Assembly: GCA_024697945.1 (NCBI GenBank)
Contig: JAILRU010000101.1
Location: 1-64,000 of the forward strand
Origin: Bacteroidaceae bacterium
GTDB lineage: Bacteria > Bacteroidota > Bacteroidia > Bacteroidales > Bacteroidaceae
Length of the DNA stretch: 64,000 bases
Direction of reading: 5' to 3'
Shown here: one piece after another, positions 25,496 to 33,971 of the stretch
Numbering within the stretch: position 1 is the first letter of the stretch
Layout of the letters: each line of letters opens with the position of its first letter
Position numbers and translations under genes: made by a program
The notes under the pieces: generated by a model
The model's database searches: none
What the model saw: the letters and a program-made list of their open reading frames with translations, nothing else
What the model was told of the DNA's origin: nothing

Positions 25496-26671
25496 TTACT
25501 TTATTGTGGCGCGCTTAGCACGCATGTTAATGTTGCTCTGTACGAAGCAGTAGTCGATAAGGCTTGCAAAGAGGTTCATCAGCAGGATAGCAAGCATCAT
25601 GCCCTCGGGATAACCCGGATTGAGGACACGTACCATAACTGCGATGAAGCCGATGATCAGACCGTAGATGTACTTGCCACCCTCTGTGCGGCAGCTCGTG
25701 ACGGGGTCGGTTGCCATGAAGACAGCACCGAAAGCAAAGCCGCCAAGAACAAGCTGCTCATACCACTGAATCTCTGTCAGGCCGAGAGCCTGCATCAGGT
25801 AACCTGTAGCAGCACCGCCCACGAAGACGCTCAGCATGGTCTTCCAGCTGGCAATGCCCGTCCAAAGCAGCAGCAAACCGCCAAGAGCGATGGCAATCAC
25901 GCTGGTCTCGCCAATACAACCGGGGATGAGACCCGTAATGGCATTCTGGATGGTCTCTGGAGTAAAGCCTGTGAAACCTGCCTGAGCAGCATCGCCAAGA
26001 GGAGTGGCAGCTGTGAAGGCATCAGTTGCTTTGTAGCCGAGGCCGAAAATGGTGTCCTGAGCCACCCAAACCGTAGCATCGCCTGTCATAGCTGAAGGAT
26101 AGCTGAAGAACAGGAAAGCACGGGTGATGAGGGCAGGGTTGAAGATGTTCATGCCTGTGCCGCCGAAGATTTCCTTTGCCAGGATAACGCTAAAGGCAAC
26201 GGCAATGGCAAGCATCCAAAGAGGACACGTGACAGGAATAATCATCGGAATGAGAATACCCGATACAAGGAAGCCTTCCTGAATCTCCTCGTTCTTCCAC
26301 TGGGCAACGACGAACTCGATGCCAAGACCTACAACGTAGCTGACAATAATCTTAGGCAGAACGGCCAGGAAGCCGTACCAGAACATGCCCCAGAACGTAG
26401 CCTCTGCCAGCTTGCCGCAAGCCAGAGCGTTCTGGTAACCCACGTTGTACATACCGAAGAGCAAGGCGGGAATCAAAGCAATCACGACGAAGCTCATGAT
26501 GCGCTTGCTGTCGATAGCATCGTGGATATTCACGCTACCTACGCGACTCGTTGTGTTCGGGACGAAAGCAAACGTCTCGAAACCATCGACGAGCGAACGG
26601 AAGGCATGGAACTTGCCACCCTCCTCGACGTAGGGATGTATGTTATCGAATAGTTTTTTTATTGGATTCAT
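25496..26671 (-). CDS. nqrB: Na(+)-translocating NADH-quinone reductase subunit B
   Basis: A 391-residue membrane subunit with about ten helices. The FMN attachment site reads DAFTAATPLG, matching the flavinylation pattern with Ala in place of the usual Gly before the A-T pair. GGTGMNIFNPALITRAFLFFSYP and GGFAFGAVFMATDPVTSC are family segments. It binds FMN and riboflavin and forms the Na+ path. The gap to nqrA (129 bases) is filled by repeat arrays, unlike the tight spacing elsewhere in the operon. Confidence 0.97.
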   Translation of the reverse strand: MNPIKKLFDNIHPYVEEGGKFHAFRSLVDGFETFAFVPNTTSRVGSVNIHDAIDSKRIMSFVVIALIPALLFGMYNVGYQNALACGKLAEATFWGMFWYGFLAVLPKIIVSYVVGLGIEFVVAQWKNEEIQEGFLVSGILIPMIIPVTCPLWMLAIAVAFSVILAKEIFGGTGMNIFNPALITRAFLFFSYPSAMTGDATVWVAQDTIFGLGYKATDAFTAATPLGDAAQAGFTGFTPETIQNAITGLIPGCIGETSVIAIALGGLLLLWTGIASWKTMLSVFVGGAATGYLMQALGLTEIQWYEQLVLGGFAFGAVFMATDPVTSCRTEGGKYIYGLIIGFIAVMVRVLNPGYPEGMMLAILLMNLFASLIDYCFVQSNINMRAKRATIK

Positions 26672-26800
26672 AAGTATAATTAATAATGTGCAATTATAAA
26701 TTCAAAATTATTAAATACAAATTTCAAAATTATTTCCTTTTAACTAAGTTGAGGGCGTAGCCTCATTTTGAATTTTGATTTTATAAAATTTGAATTGGAA
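26672..26800. repeat. 7-base repeat arrays with GC core between nqrA and nqrB
   Basis: Left arrays (aattcaaaattattaaat-type, 26672-26738), core GAGGGCGTAGCCTC (26751-26764, with GAGG/CCTC ends complementary), right array (ttttgaa, ttttgat, tttataa, aatttgaa, 26765-26800). Inserted inside an operon without a visible terminator. Confidence 0.8.
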
Positions 26801-28129
26801 TTATGAGTTTTCCTTTCTGAGGATATCCAACCCTTCGCGAACGATGCGCTGCAACTCGAGCTTCGAGCTGTCCACGAACTCTGCGATGGCGAAGTCCTCG
26901 GGAGCAACCTCGTAGATGCCAAGAGCCTCCTGACGGTCGATGTCACCAGCAATGATAGCCTTCACGAGGTAACCGGCATAGATGTCCATTGGGAACACCT
27001 TGTCGTACTCGCCGCTCATAATCATGTGACGCTCACCGCCCTTGATGCGGGCATCGATGACGTATTCTTTCTTCTTTCCAAAGAGCCAGCTGAAGTAGCT
27101 GCGATGAGTGGAGAAGGTGTTGAAGCGAGGCATGATCCAACCCAACATCTCGTCGGCGTGGTCGCCTTCGGGAATAACGTTCACTTCGGTTGCATGAGCT
27201 CCAAGGAAACCCTCGGCTGTGGTCTTGAGACCTGTCATCACGTTGCCGTTGATGATGCGAGCTCCCTCGGCATTGATTGTGCCGTCGAGCAGCGTCGTCA
27301 ATTTCTGGCCGACCAGCACCTTGTAGTACTTGGGAGCCTTCACTTCACTGCCTGCAAGCGCGATGGTACGGGTGAAGTCCACCTTGCCGGTCTTCACGAG
27401 ACGGCCCAGGAAGATAACCTCCTCTGCGCCCATCGTCCAGACAACCTCGCCTTTGTTGACGGGGCTGACGTGATTGATTTGAACACCGACGTTGCCAGCA
27501 GGAGCGGGACCGTCGAAGATAGTAACCTCGCAGTCCTTTGCCTCGGTCAGAGCCTTTGCAGTCTGCTTGACACTCACACCAAGATAAACCTTAGCAATCT
27601 TTGCCAAAGCAGAAAGACCAGCCTGGAACTCAGCCTCCTGACCTTCGAGGACATACTCGAAGTCCTGACTCAGAGGCATGCTGTTGAAAGCACTCACGAA
27701 GATAGCCTTGGGCGTGTCCTTAGGATTTGCCACAACGTCGTAGGGGCGTTGACGCAGGAAAGCAAACAAACCGCTCTCCAGCATGAGGGCCTTCACGTCC
27801 CCCTTAGTGTCGAATTGGCTTGCTTCCTGCTTACCGTCAGCCTTCACGCGGATGCTCAGCAGCTTGCGGCGGTCGCCTCGCTCCACCAAGCTGACTATTC
27901 CGCTGACAGGGCTCACGAATTTCACTTCGGGATGCAACTTGTCGACAAACAAGGCATCCCCGGCCTTCACGGCATCACCCTCCTTGACAACCACTTTTGG
28001 TTTCACGCCCGTAAAGTCGTCTGGCACGAGTGCATACTCGCCCGGACAGCTCACGCTAGCGGTCTCCCTTGTGGCTTTGCCCTTGAGATTAATGTCGAGG
28101 CCTTTGCGCAACTTAATTACTTTTGCCAT
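26801..28129 (-). CDS. nqrA: Na(+)-translocating NADH-quinone reductase subunit A
   Basis: A 442-residue peripheral, cytosol-facing subunit without cofactors that binds ubiquinone/menaquinone analogues with NqrB. Recognisable segments: KLRKGLDINLKGKA at the start, ALFVDKLHPEVKFVSPVSG, and the C-terminal GIYEVAPEDFAIAEFVDSSK with EGLDILRKEN. The length is standard for Bacteroidetes. It is preceded by a 107-base leader after a 48-residue small gene that shares the promoter. Confidence 0.97.
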   Translation of the reverse strand: MAKVIKLRKGLDINLKGKATRETASVSCPGEYALVPDDFTGVKPKVVVKEGDAVKAGDALFVDKLHPEVKFVSPVSGIVSLVERGDRRKLLSIRVKADGKQEASQFDTKGDVKALMLESGLFAFLRQRPYDVVANPKDTPKAIFVSAFNSMPLSQDFEYVLEGQEAEFQAGLSALAKIAKVYLGVSVKQTAKALTEAKDCEVTIFDGPAPAGNVGVQINHVSPVNKGEVVWTMGAEEVIFLGRLVKTGKVDFTRTIALAGSEVKAPKYYKVLVGQKLTTLLDGTINAEGARIINGNVMTGLKTTAEGFLGAHATEVNVIPEGDHADEMLGWIMPRFNTFSTHRSYFSWLFGKKKEYVIDARIKGGERHMIMSGEYDKVFPMDIYAGYLVKAIIAGDIDRQEALGIYEVAPEDFAIAEFVDSSKLELQRIVREGLDILRKENS

Positions 28130-28236
28130 ATCTGGGATAATTAATAAAAATTGTTTGTTTTCGAACTTTTTGAATTATTAGCGTTTTGATGTGACGTTGA
28201 AACGCAACATAGTTCATAGCTTCAAATTATTGAACT

Positions 28237-28383
28237 TCACTGTTTTGCTTGAGAAGACGTTGTCTGTGCCTGCCACCATTCGTTCGTTTCTTTTTGAAAA
28301 GCAGCCTTGCGTTGGCGAGCCGCATCTAACCACGCAAGAATCTCTTCACGTGTCCGCCTTTTTCTTGTTACAGTTGAGTTCAT
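28237..28383 (-). CDS. Small basic protein (48 residues) upstream of nqrA
   Basis: ATG at 28383 to TGA at 28237. It begins MNSTVTRKRRTREEILAWLD and continues with a helix AARQRKAAFQKETNEWWQAQ, so it is a basic amphipathic helical peptide with two adjacent Trp residues. A -7 box (TAATTTTG) lies 27 bases upstream and there is no terminator before nqrA, so it looks like the first gene of the nqr operon. I do not recognise it. It is unlike NqrM, which lies downstream of nqrF in proteobacteria. Codon use is gene-like, with no internal stops. Confidence 0.6.
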   Translation of the reverse strand: MNSTVTRKRRTREEILAWLDAARQRKAAFQKETNEWWQAQTTSSQAKQ

Positions 28384-28409
28384 AATTCTAATTCTTCTTT
28401 TTCGCGCCA

Positions 28410-28417
28410 CAAAATTA
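28410..28417 (-). promoter_or_regulatory. -7 box of the nqr operon
   Basis: TAATTTTG on the minus strand in an AT-rich region; no convincing -33 box. It places the transcription start just before the 48-residue gene. Confidence 0.5.
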
Positions 28418-28457
28418 TAAAAAAATACAGAGAAAAACGAACTTCAAACAAGATTTT

Positions 28458-28490
28458 CCTTGAAAAGGAATGTTTTCCGATGATTTTCCA
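28458..28490 (+). promoter_or_regulatory. Shared upstream promoter motif, copy 1
   Basis: CCTTGAAAAGGAA (28458-28470) then TTTTCCGATGATTTTCC (to 28488). The same arrangement occurs at 29805-29836. It ends about 28 bases before the -33 box; CCTT/AAGG is an inverted repeat. Confidence 0.6.
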
Positions 28491-28498
28491 TGAAAGAA

Positions 28499-28529
28499 TT
28501 GGCGAAACAAACTATTTTATGTACCTTTG
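28499..28529 (+). promoter_or_regulatory. Promoter of the barrel-like protein gene
   Basis: TTG at 28499-28501 and TACCTTTG at 28522-28529, spaced 20 bases. Confidence 0.7.
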
Positions 28530-28584
28530 CAGCAAACAAAATGCAAAAACCTTGTTCAAAACAAATAACCTATTTCCTATACAA

Positions 28585-29058
28585 ATGATGAAAAAGACAC
28601 TATTCTTAATGGCTTTGGTTGCCAGTTCTCTTTCTTTAGAAGCTCAAGATATTCTTGTTCGCAAAGGTGGCGAAGTAGAGAGCGTTAAGGTGTTAGAAGT
28701 TTCTCCAACAGAAGTAAAATACAAGAAGAGCAATAATCTTGACGGCCCTATTTTCATCGAAAAACGGTCAAACATCTATTCTGTAAAGTACCAGAATGGC
28801 GATGTTCAAACACTCAATGAAAAGCCTGAAAAAACAAAAAAACAACTCTCCGTTTCTTCTCCATACAATAAGGTTAAGAACTTTAATCACGAATTTGACC
28901 TCCATCTCGGTAATGGATGGGGACTCGGATATCAATTAAGAAAAGAATTTAATCCGTATATAGGTTGGGATATTATTGGTATCTCCAACCTAAACTTCAT
29001 TACGAACAGTGATAATAGGCTGATAAGCCATATGGCTAAATTATCATACATATTTTAG
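28585..29058 (+). CDS. Short secreted beta-barrel-like protein
   Basis: A 157-residue protein; a longer frame exists but starts upstream of the promoter, so I chose the ATG at 28585. Signal peptide MMKKTLFLMALVASSLSLEAQ, then a strand-rich domain (LVRKGGEVESVKVLEVSPTEVKYKK) seen in Bacteroidetes barrel proteins, a linker, and only a few barrel-like strands (WGLGYQLRKEFNPYIGWDII) ending AKLSYIF. The N-terminal domain normally precedes a longer outer-membrane barrel, so this copy may be truncated. It is AT-rich compared with neighbours, as if recently acquired. Confidence 0.55.
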   Translation: MMKKTLFLMALVASSLSLEAQDILVRKGGEVESVKVLEVSPTEVKYKKSNNLDGPIFIEKRSNIYSVKYQNGDVQTLNEKPEKTKKQLSVSSPYNKVKNFNHEFDLHLGNGWGLGYQLRKEFNPYIGWDIIGISNLNFITNSDNRLISHMAKLSYIF

Positions 29059-29804
29059 AAAAACATTATAGTTTTCCATAAAGTTTATATTTTCAGCGCA
29101 GCACGAATCTTTGCCATAAATTTTACAAATCAGCAAGCGAAAAATGTCATCTCTTAGTACCGGCATTTCAATTGATACTTACCAATTCAGAAGTTGGTAC
29201 TTACCAATCTGTCAATCGGTACGTACCAATCTTATAACCGGTTATTACCAACTACAATTAACAACACAAGAATATTTACAACAATCCCAATTCAGACATT
29301 TTGCTTTTATAAAAAATCATTTTATCATTTGTCATTTTCGAGTGGGTCCAGACGCAGTCCTCGCGTTTATATAATAATGTATTAATTAAAGCCCTCTGGG
29401 GTCTCTCTGTACCTTGACTAATTTCCCGCACGAATGCAACTAAGAATGGTAAGAGCCCACCGATTTTTTACTGCTACGCACAGGATTATTTTTTCCTCCG
29501 AAGAGAAAAAATTATTCCCCCGAGAGGAAAAAAACGTAGGGATTGTGACATTTAATAGTCACTCCCTCCTTCCATATATTTTTTTGATTTTAATGTCACA
29601 ATGTCATACTTGTTGATATACAGCACGTTTCGGTGTGAAATTGTGACATTAAAGTGCCTTTTTTAACACTAATTTAACGGCATTTCACTTTTTTTTACAC
29701 GAAAATCGGCCTAAAATCACACATTTTGTGGGTTATTTTTACTGCAAGCCCCATGTTATGATGGCTTGCAGTAAGTTCTCAATTATGCTAAAAATACATA
29801 TTAC
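29059..29804. other. AT-rich non-coding stretch
   Basis: No convincing gene. It holds: a 7- to 8-base array built on ttaccaa/ttggtac (29171-29255); TGCTACGCACAGGA-ttattttttcctc (29472-29498), which resembles 41033-41058; and three copies of ATTGTGACATT, two of them forming a perfect 13-base inverted repeat, TTAATGTCACAAT (29590-29602) and ATTGTGACATTAA (29640-29652). Short open frames here consist of low-complexity codons and lack start signals. Confidence 0.6.
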
Positions 29805-29836
29805 CCTTGAAAAGGAACAATTTCGGAGGATTTTCC
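29805..29836 (+). promoter_or_regulatory. Shared upstream promoter motif, copy 2
   Basis: CCTTGAAAAGGAA (29805-29817), then TTTCGGAGGATTTTCC. It ends about 29 bases upstream of the -33 box, the same geometry as copy 1 at 28458. Confidence 0.6.
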
Positions 29837-29846
29837 TTTGGAAGTG

Positions 29847-29877
29847 TTGCGTATTCTTACGACTTTATATAAATTTG
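29847..29877 (+). promoter_or_regulatory. Promoter of the dockerin protein gene
   Basis: TTG at 29847-29849 and TAAATTTG at 29870-29877, spaced 20 bases. Confidence 0.65.
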
Positions 29878-29952
29878 TGGTCGTAAACAAGAATATTATG
29901 ATAAAGAATGAAAGTGTAGAAGAGCTATCATATACCAATAAACAAACATACA

Positions 29953-31101
29953 ATGACGAAGACAAGATTTCTTATGCTATTGGCAGCGATGCTGCTGGGT
30001 AGTGCGAGTGCATTTGCACAGAGTGGAAACAACGAACCCGTGAAGGGTGATATTAATGGGGACGGCATCGTTGATGTTGCTGACATAACCGCTATTATCG
30101 GAATTATAAAAGATAATGATGGCACGGACCCTGATCCTATCCCTCTTGTAGAACTCATGTTTGAAACCTACTGGAATTATGAGCTATCATATGACTTGCA
30201 GACTGAATGGATATATGGTTGGGACGAGATAGACGATGAAATACTCGGCAGAATCAGCTATACAGTACCCACAGGGTTCAATGTCCGCCGCTACTATACT
30301 TCCGACGTGCCAAACGGTACTCATACCAATGTGCTTCAAGACATGGTAAAGGGCACCACGATGCGTTCCGTGTTTGATTTCGGATATTGGGACATCCTTG
30401 CATGGAATTTTGTAGAGACTTCCGAAGGTGTTCAAAGCTTATGTTTTAATGAAACACTTGATGGGGTAACAGCTTACACCAATCAGGTGTACCACTATGC
30501 GCCTTGGGCATCGGGCTCCGCCCGCTCTTTCTATCAGCCCGAACAACTATTCTCAGGATACGAACAGGCTATAGGAATCAATAAGAACCTGGAGGGTTTC
30601 GAATATAATGATGAAGACAATGTCTGGGTAAAGAGACTCTACATGGTGCTGGAACCGATTACTTACACCTATCTTACACAAGTCATCCTACATAACAATA
30701 ATAATAAGATAATTAGTGTTGATGGCTCCGCTGACATTTCCGGTATGGCAAGGACAACGAATGTCAATACAGGCATGGCAGGCGAAGAGCCCGTTAACGT
30801 CATGTTCAGTACTCGCTTCAAGCCATCGATAGCAAATCCGAGAATGGGAGAAACTGTGGATGTGGTAGGCGGACGAGTGATGACCTTCGGCATCCCTAAC
30901 CAGAACTGCAACCAAATCAGTGATTACAGCGAGGTAAAAGACACTCAAGAACATTATTTGGGCATTAATATGATGTTCAACAACGGCATGGACTCTACAC
31001 TCGTCTTCAATGTGACAGACCAAGTTCGCAGGCGCTGGAAGGGCGGCGTCATTACCGTAGAACTTGACATGGACACTATTCCTGTTCCTAATCGTCATTG
31101 A
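29953..31101 (+). CDS. Secreted protein with dockerin-like repeat
   Basis: A 382-residue protein. Signal peptide to about residue 23 (SASAFAQSG), then DINGDGIVDVADITAIIGII (about 33-52), a calcium-binding dockerin type I-like repeat. The remaining 320 residues, from ELMFETYWNYELSYDLQTEW on, are strand-rich and may belong to the DUF5119-type family seen in Bacteroides lipoproteins and fimbria-like loci; I am not sure of this. No catalytic motif. The next gene encodes a cohesin-like strand protein, so the two products may bind each other. Confidence 0.6.
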   Translation: MTKTRFLMLLAAMLLGSASAFAQSGNNEPVKGDINGDGIVDVADITAIIGIIKDNDGTDPDPIPLVELMFETYWNYELSYDLQTEWIYGWDEIDDEILGRISYTVPTGFNVRRYYTSDVPNGTHTNVLQDMVKGTTMRSVFDFGYWDILAWNFVETSEGVQSLCFNETLDGVTAYTNQVYHYAPWASGSARSFYQPEQLFSGYEQAIGINKNLEGFEYNDEDNVWVKRLYMVLEPITYTYLTQVILHNNNNKIISVDGSADISGMARTTNVNTGMAGEEPVNVMFSTRFKPSIANPRMGETVDVVGGRVMTFGIPNQNCNQISDYSEVKDTQEHYLGINMMFNNGMDSTLVFNVTDQVRRRWKGGVITVELDMDTIPVPNRH

Positions 31102-31139
31102 TGACGAGGACAGTGGCACATACAAATAAAAATTAAACA

Positions 31140-31676
31140 ATGAGTAAGACAATCATGAGATATATACCAGCAATTATAACGCTCTTGGCAATAGCAAGCA
31201 GCGCAATGGCACAGGAACTCACGTTGCAGTCATCAGAGTCAGGACTCGTCGTTAATGCAAATGGGCTGACAAGCATGACTGCCCTGCAATTCACCCTCGA
31301 GCTGCCCGAAGGTGTGACTATCGCAAATGATGCCTCGATGGGCGAAGCAACAGACGGTCATACACTCTGCATGGAGACTCTCCGCAATGGCAACCGCTTG
31401 TTCATCCTCTACAGCATGAACCTCAACACGTTCAAAGACGGTGAGCTACTGCACATTCCCTTAGACATCAACAACGATGGTACAGCCAAGCTTTATAATG
31501 TCCGCTTCGCAGACACAGCGGCTATAAGTTATGCCGGAGCAGAAACAGCTACGGGAATCAACCTCACCCCAGCCTTCTCCAAAAGCGTGGGAGCCATATA
31601 TGACCTATGCGGACGGCGTGTGACTCACACGGGAAAGGGAATCTATATCATCGATGGCAAGAAAGTGGTGAAATAA
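31140..31676 (+). CDS. Secreted cohesin-like protein with C-terminal sorting-like tail
   Basis: A 178-residue protein: signal peptide ending ASSAMAQ, then a domain with the cohesin-like rhythm GLTSMTALQFTLELPEGVTI and MNLNTFKDGELLHIPLDI, ending AIYDLCGRRVTHTGKGIYII and GKKVVK. That tail matches the type IX secretion-like C-termini of the CotH, GH38 and GH43 proteins in this window. It is 38 bases after the dockerin gene. Cohesin assignment is by pattern only. Confidence 0.6.
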   Translation: MSKTIMRYIPAIITLLAIASSAMAQELTLQSSESGLVVNANGLTSMTALQFTLELPEGVTIANDASMGEATDGHTLCMETLRNGNRLFILYSMNLNTFKDGELLHIPLDINNDGTAKLYNVRFADTAAISYAGAETATGINLTPAFSKSVGAIYDLCGRRVTHTGKGIYIIDGKKVVK

Positions 31677-31721
31677 CAAAGTCTTAGCCGTGACTCAACA
31701 GCCGTATCTTTGACTCTTGAT

Positions 31722-33971
31722 ATGATTAGATTTGCTTTTTCTTTAACTTTTCTGCTGCTGTTTGTGACGGGTGTTACTGCAAAGAAACTCAGCAAACATG
31801 ACCGCGAGCACCTACGACAGTTGTGTGCGCTGAACACGATGGTGGGTACAGCCCCTGCCAATATCAAGACGGCGGGACTGTTCGGCAAGGGCTCCGAGGA
31901 GCACGGACAGACAATGCCTGCTGTCCTTTCTCCCAACGGACAGAACTTCTGGACGCCTCAGACTCGTGCAACGGAAGCTAAGTGCCTTTCTCCCTACTAT
32001 TATACGGACGAGCTGCTGCAGGGCTTCCGAGGCAGCCACTGGACTTCGGGCAGCTGTACGCAGGACTACGGCTCCTTCACCATCGCCACACTCGGCGGAC
32101 AGCTCCGAAAGACGGCGAGGGAACGTGCTACGAGGTTCAGCCACGAGGACGAGGTGTCGCACCCCCACTACTATGCGGTGCGACTGCCCGACGAACATCT
32201 GCTGACGGAGATGACAACCAGCAGCCATGCTGTTATTTTCCGTATCACCCCTGAGAAGGACGGTCTCGTTCACATTGTCGTGGAACCCAACAGCGACGAG
32301 AAGGAAGGGCATATTGAGGTGGAGCCAAAGAAGAAAACCGTCTATGGCTACAACCCCGTGCACCGCATCTATCAGGGCTGGGGCGAGAAGGCAGGCTTCA
32401 GCGGACACCTGCTGCTGACCTATACCGACGAGCCTGTGGACTGCGGGCAGGACAGCATCTGCGCCTGGCTTACGTTCCAAGGGAAAGCCGGCAAGCCCAT
32501 CATCATCAAGGCCGCTACATCCTTTACCGGAAGAGAAGGTGCAGAGCGCAATTATAAATCTGAAGCCCAGCGTGTTAACTTCGAACAAATGAAGCAAAGC
32601 CTTATCCGAACTTGGATTCGGCATCTGCACGCCATTGATGTGGAAGACCCTGATACGGCTCGCGTCAATCAGTTCTACGGAGCCCTCTACCGCGCCTCGT
32701 TCATGCCGCATGAGATGAGCGACGTGGATGGGAAAGCCCCCCACTTTGCGGGAGTTAAGAGTGAAGAGTTAAGAGTTAAGTATTTAAGTAACCAATCAAG
32801 GAATAAGGTTAAATCTGATTCTTCACTCTTCTCGGATTCTTTAGAACCAAGGCGCTATTTTAATGAGCGGAGCACTTTTCACTCATCACTTCGCAGATAT
32901 TACTGCGACTTCACTCTGTGGGACACTTTCCGGGCCGTGCATCCGCTCTATACCCTACTCTACCCCGACGTGACGGCCGACATGATGCAGTCGCTCGTCA
33001 CGAAATACGAGGAAGGCGGCTGGCTGCCCATCTTCCCAAGCTGGAACTCCTACACGGCAGCGATGATAGGCGACCACGCTTCCGTAGCTCTTGCTGATGC
33101 CTACATCAAAGGCATACGGGGCTTCGACGCAGAGAAAGCCTACGAGGGTATGCGCAAGAATGCCTTCGAGACGCCCTCTTCGGAGGAGGACTACAAGAAC
33201 GGGATGGGACGGCGAGCCTTACAGTCCTACCAGAAGTACGGCTATATCCCTTTGGAAGATCTTGTCCGTGAGGCATTCCACCAGCAGGAACAGACGTCGC
33301 GTACTCTGGAGTATGCCTTCGACGACTATGCTGTGGCTCAGATGGCGAAGGCTTTGGGCAAGGAGGCGGACTACCAGACGTTGATGAAGCGCTCGGAGAA
33401 CTGGCGCAACGTCATCAACCCCAAGACAGGCTATTGCGACGGCAGGCACGACGACGGATGCTTCGAGGACAATATGGACTTCGTGAACCGCAAGCCGTTC
33501 ATCACCGAAGGAGCCGTGTGCCACTACACTTGGTTCGTGCCGCACAACGTGGAGGGCCTCGTGGAGACGATGGGAGGCAAGGATAAGTTCGAGGCAAAGT
33601 TGGACTCTATGTTCACAGAAGGCCGTTACTGGCATGGGAACGAGCCTTGTCACCAGATTGCCTACCTCTACGACTTCATAGGGAAACGCGAAAAGACGAT
33701 TAAATGGGTGAACTACATTCTCGACACCGAGTATAACGATACGCCAGGCGGACTTTCGGGCAATGATGATTCGGGCCAGATGTCCTCGTGGTTCATCTTC
33801 TCTTCGATGGGCTTATACCCAGTCTGTCCCTCGTCCGATCGCTACATGCTCAGCGCCCCACGCTTCCAGCGCATCACGCTGAACCTGCAAAACGGGCATC
33901 GTTTCGTTATCACGCCCGAGTCTCTTCCCCGTGACCGCGACTACATCACACACGGGGAAATCGTCCGTTAA
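31722..33971 (+). CDS. GH92 family alpha-mannosidase, second copy
   Basis: A 749-residue secreted GH92 enzyme. I chose the ATG at 31722, since the TTG that would extend it is part of a possible -7 box (31705-31712, TATCTTTG). Signal peptide FAFSLTFLLLFVTGVTA. Catalytic motifs WHGNEPCHQIAYLY and LSGNDDSGQMSSWF are intact, and YCDFTLWDTFRAVHPLY is the family segment. Residues 345-390, just before YCDF, are an extra low-complexity stretch written by 7-base repeats and AT-rich sequence. It is more divergent from the first GH92 than a recent duplicate and probably differs in linkage specificity. The stop overlaps the convergent kinase stop by 4 bases. Confidence 0.9.
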   Translation: MIRFAFSLTFLLLFVTGVTAKKLSKHDREHLRQLCALNTMVGTAPANIKTAGLFGKGSEEHGQTMPAVLSPNGQNFWTPQTRATEAKCLSPYYYTDELLQGFRGSHWTSGSCTQDYGSFTIATLGGQLRKTARERATRFSHEDEVSHPHYYAVRLPDEHLLTEMTTSSHAVIFRITPEKDGLVHIVVEPNSDEKEGHIEVEPKKKTVYGYNPVHRIYQGWGEKAGFSGHLLLTYTDEPVDCGQDSICAWLTFQGKAGKPIIIKAATSFTGREGAERNYKSEAQRVNFEQMKQSLIRTWIRHLHAIDVEDPDTARVNQFYGALYRASFMPHEMSDVDGKAPHFAGVKSEELRVKYLSNQSRNKVKSDSSLFSDSLEPRRYFNERSTFHSSLRRYYCDFTLWDTFRAVHPLYTLLYPDVTADMMQSLVTKYEEGGWLPIFPSWNSYTAAMIGDHASVALADAYIKGIRGFDAEKAYEGMRKNAFETPSSEEDYKNGMGRRALQSYQKYGYIPLEDLVREAFHQQEQTSRTLEYAFDDYAVAQMAKALGKEADYQTLMKRSENWRNVINPKTGYCDGRHDDGCFEDNMDFVNRKPFITEGAVCHYTWFVPHNVEGLVETMGGKDKFEAKLDSMFTEGRYWHGNEPCHQIAYLYDFIGKREKTIKWVNYILDTEYNDTPGGLSGNDDSGQMSSWFIFSSMGLYPVCPSSDRYMLSAPRFQRITLNLQNGHRFVITPESLPRDRDYITHGEIVR
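32753..32792. repeat. In-frame 7-base repeat array in GH92
   Basis: Units agttaag, agtgaag, agttaag, agttaag, tatttaag encode KSEELRVKYLS. They resemble the intergenic array at 45751-45780 (rev. comp. gagttaa). Confidence 0.75.

Noticed and set aside
27026-28144. 372-codon open frame on the plus strand
   Set aside because: Antisense to nqrA, which is certain.
29144-29374. 76-codon frame in the AT-rich gap
   Set aside because: Encoded by ttaccaa-type repeat units; no start signal and no family.
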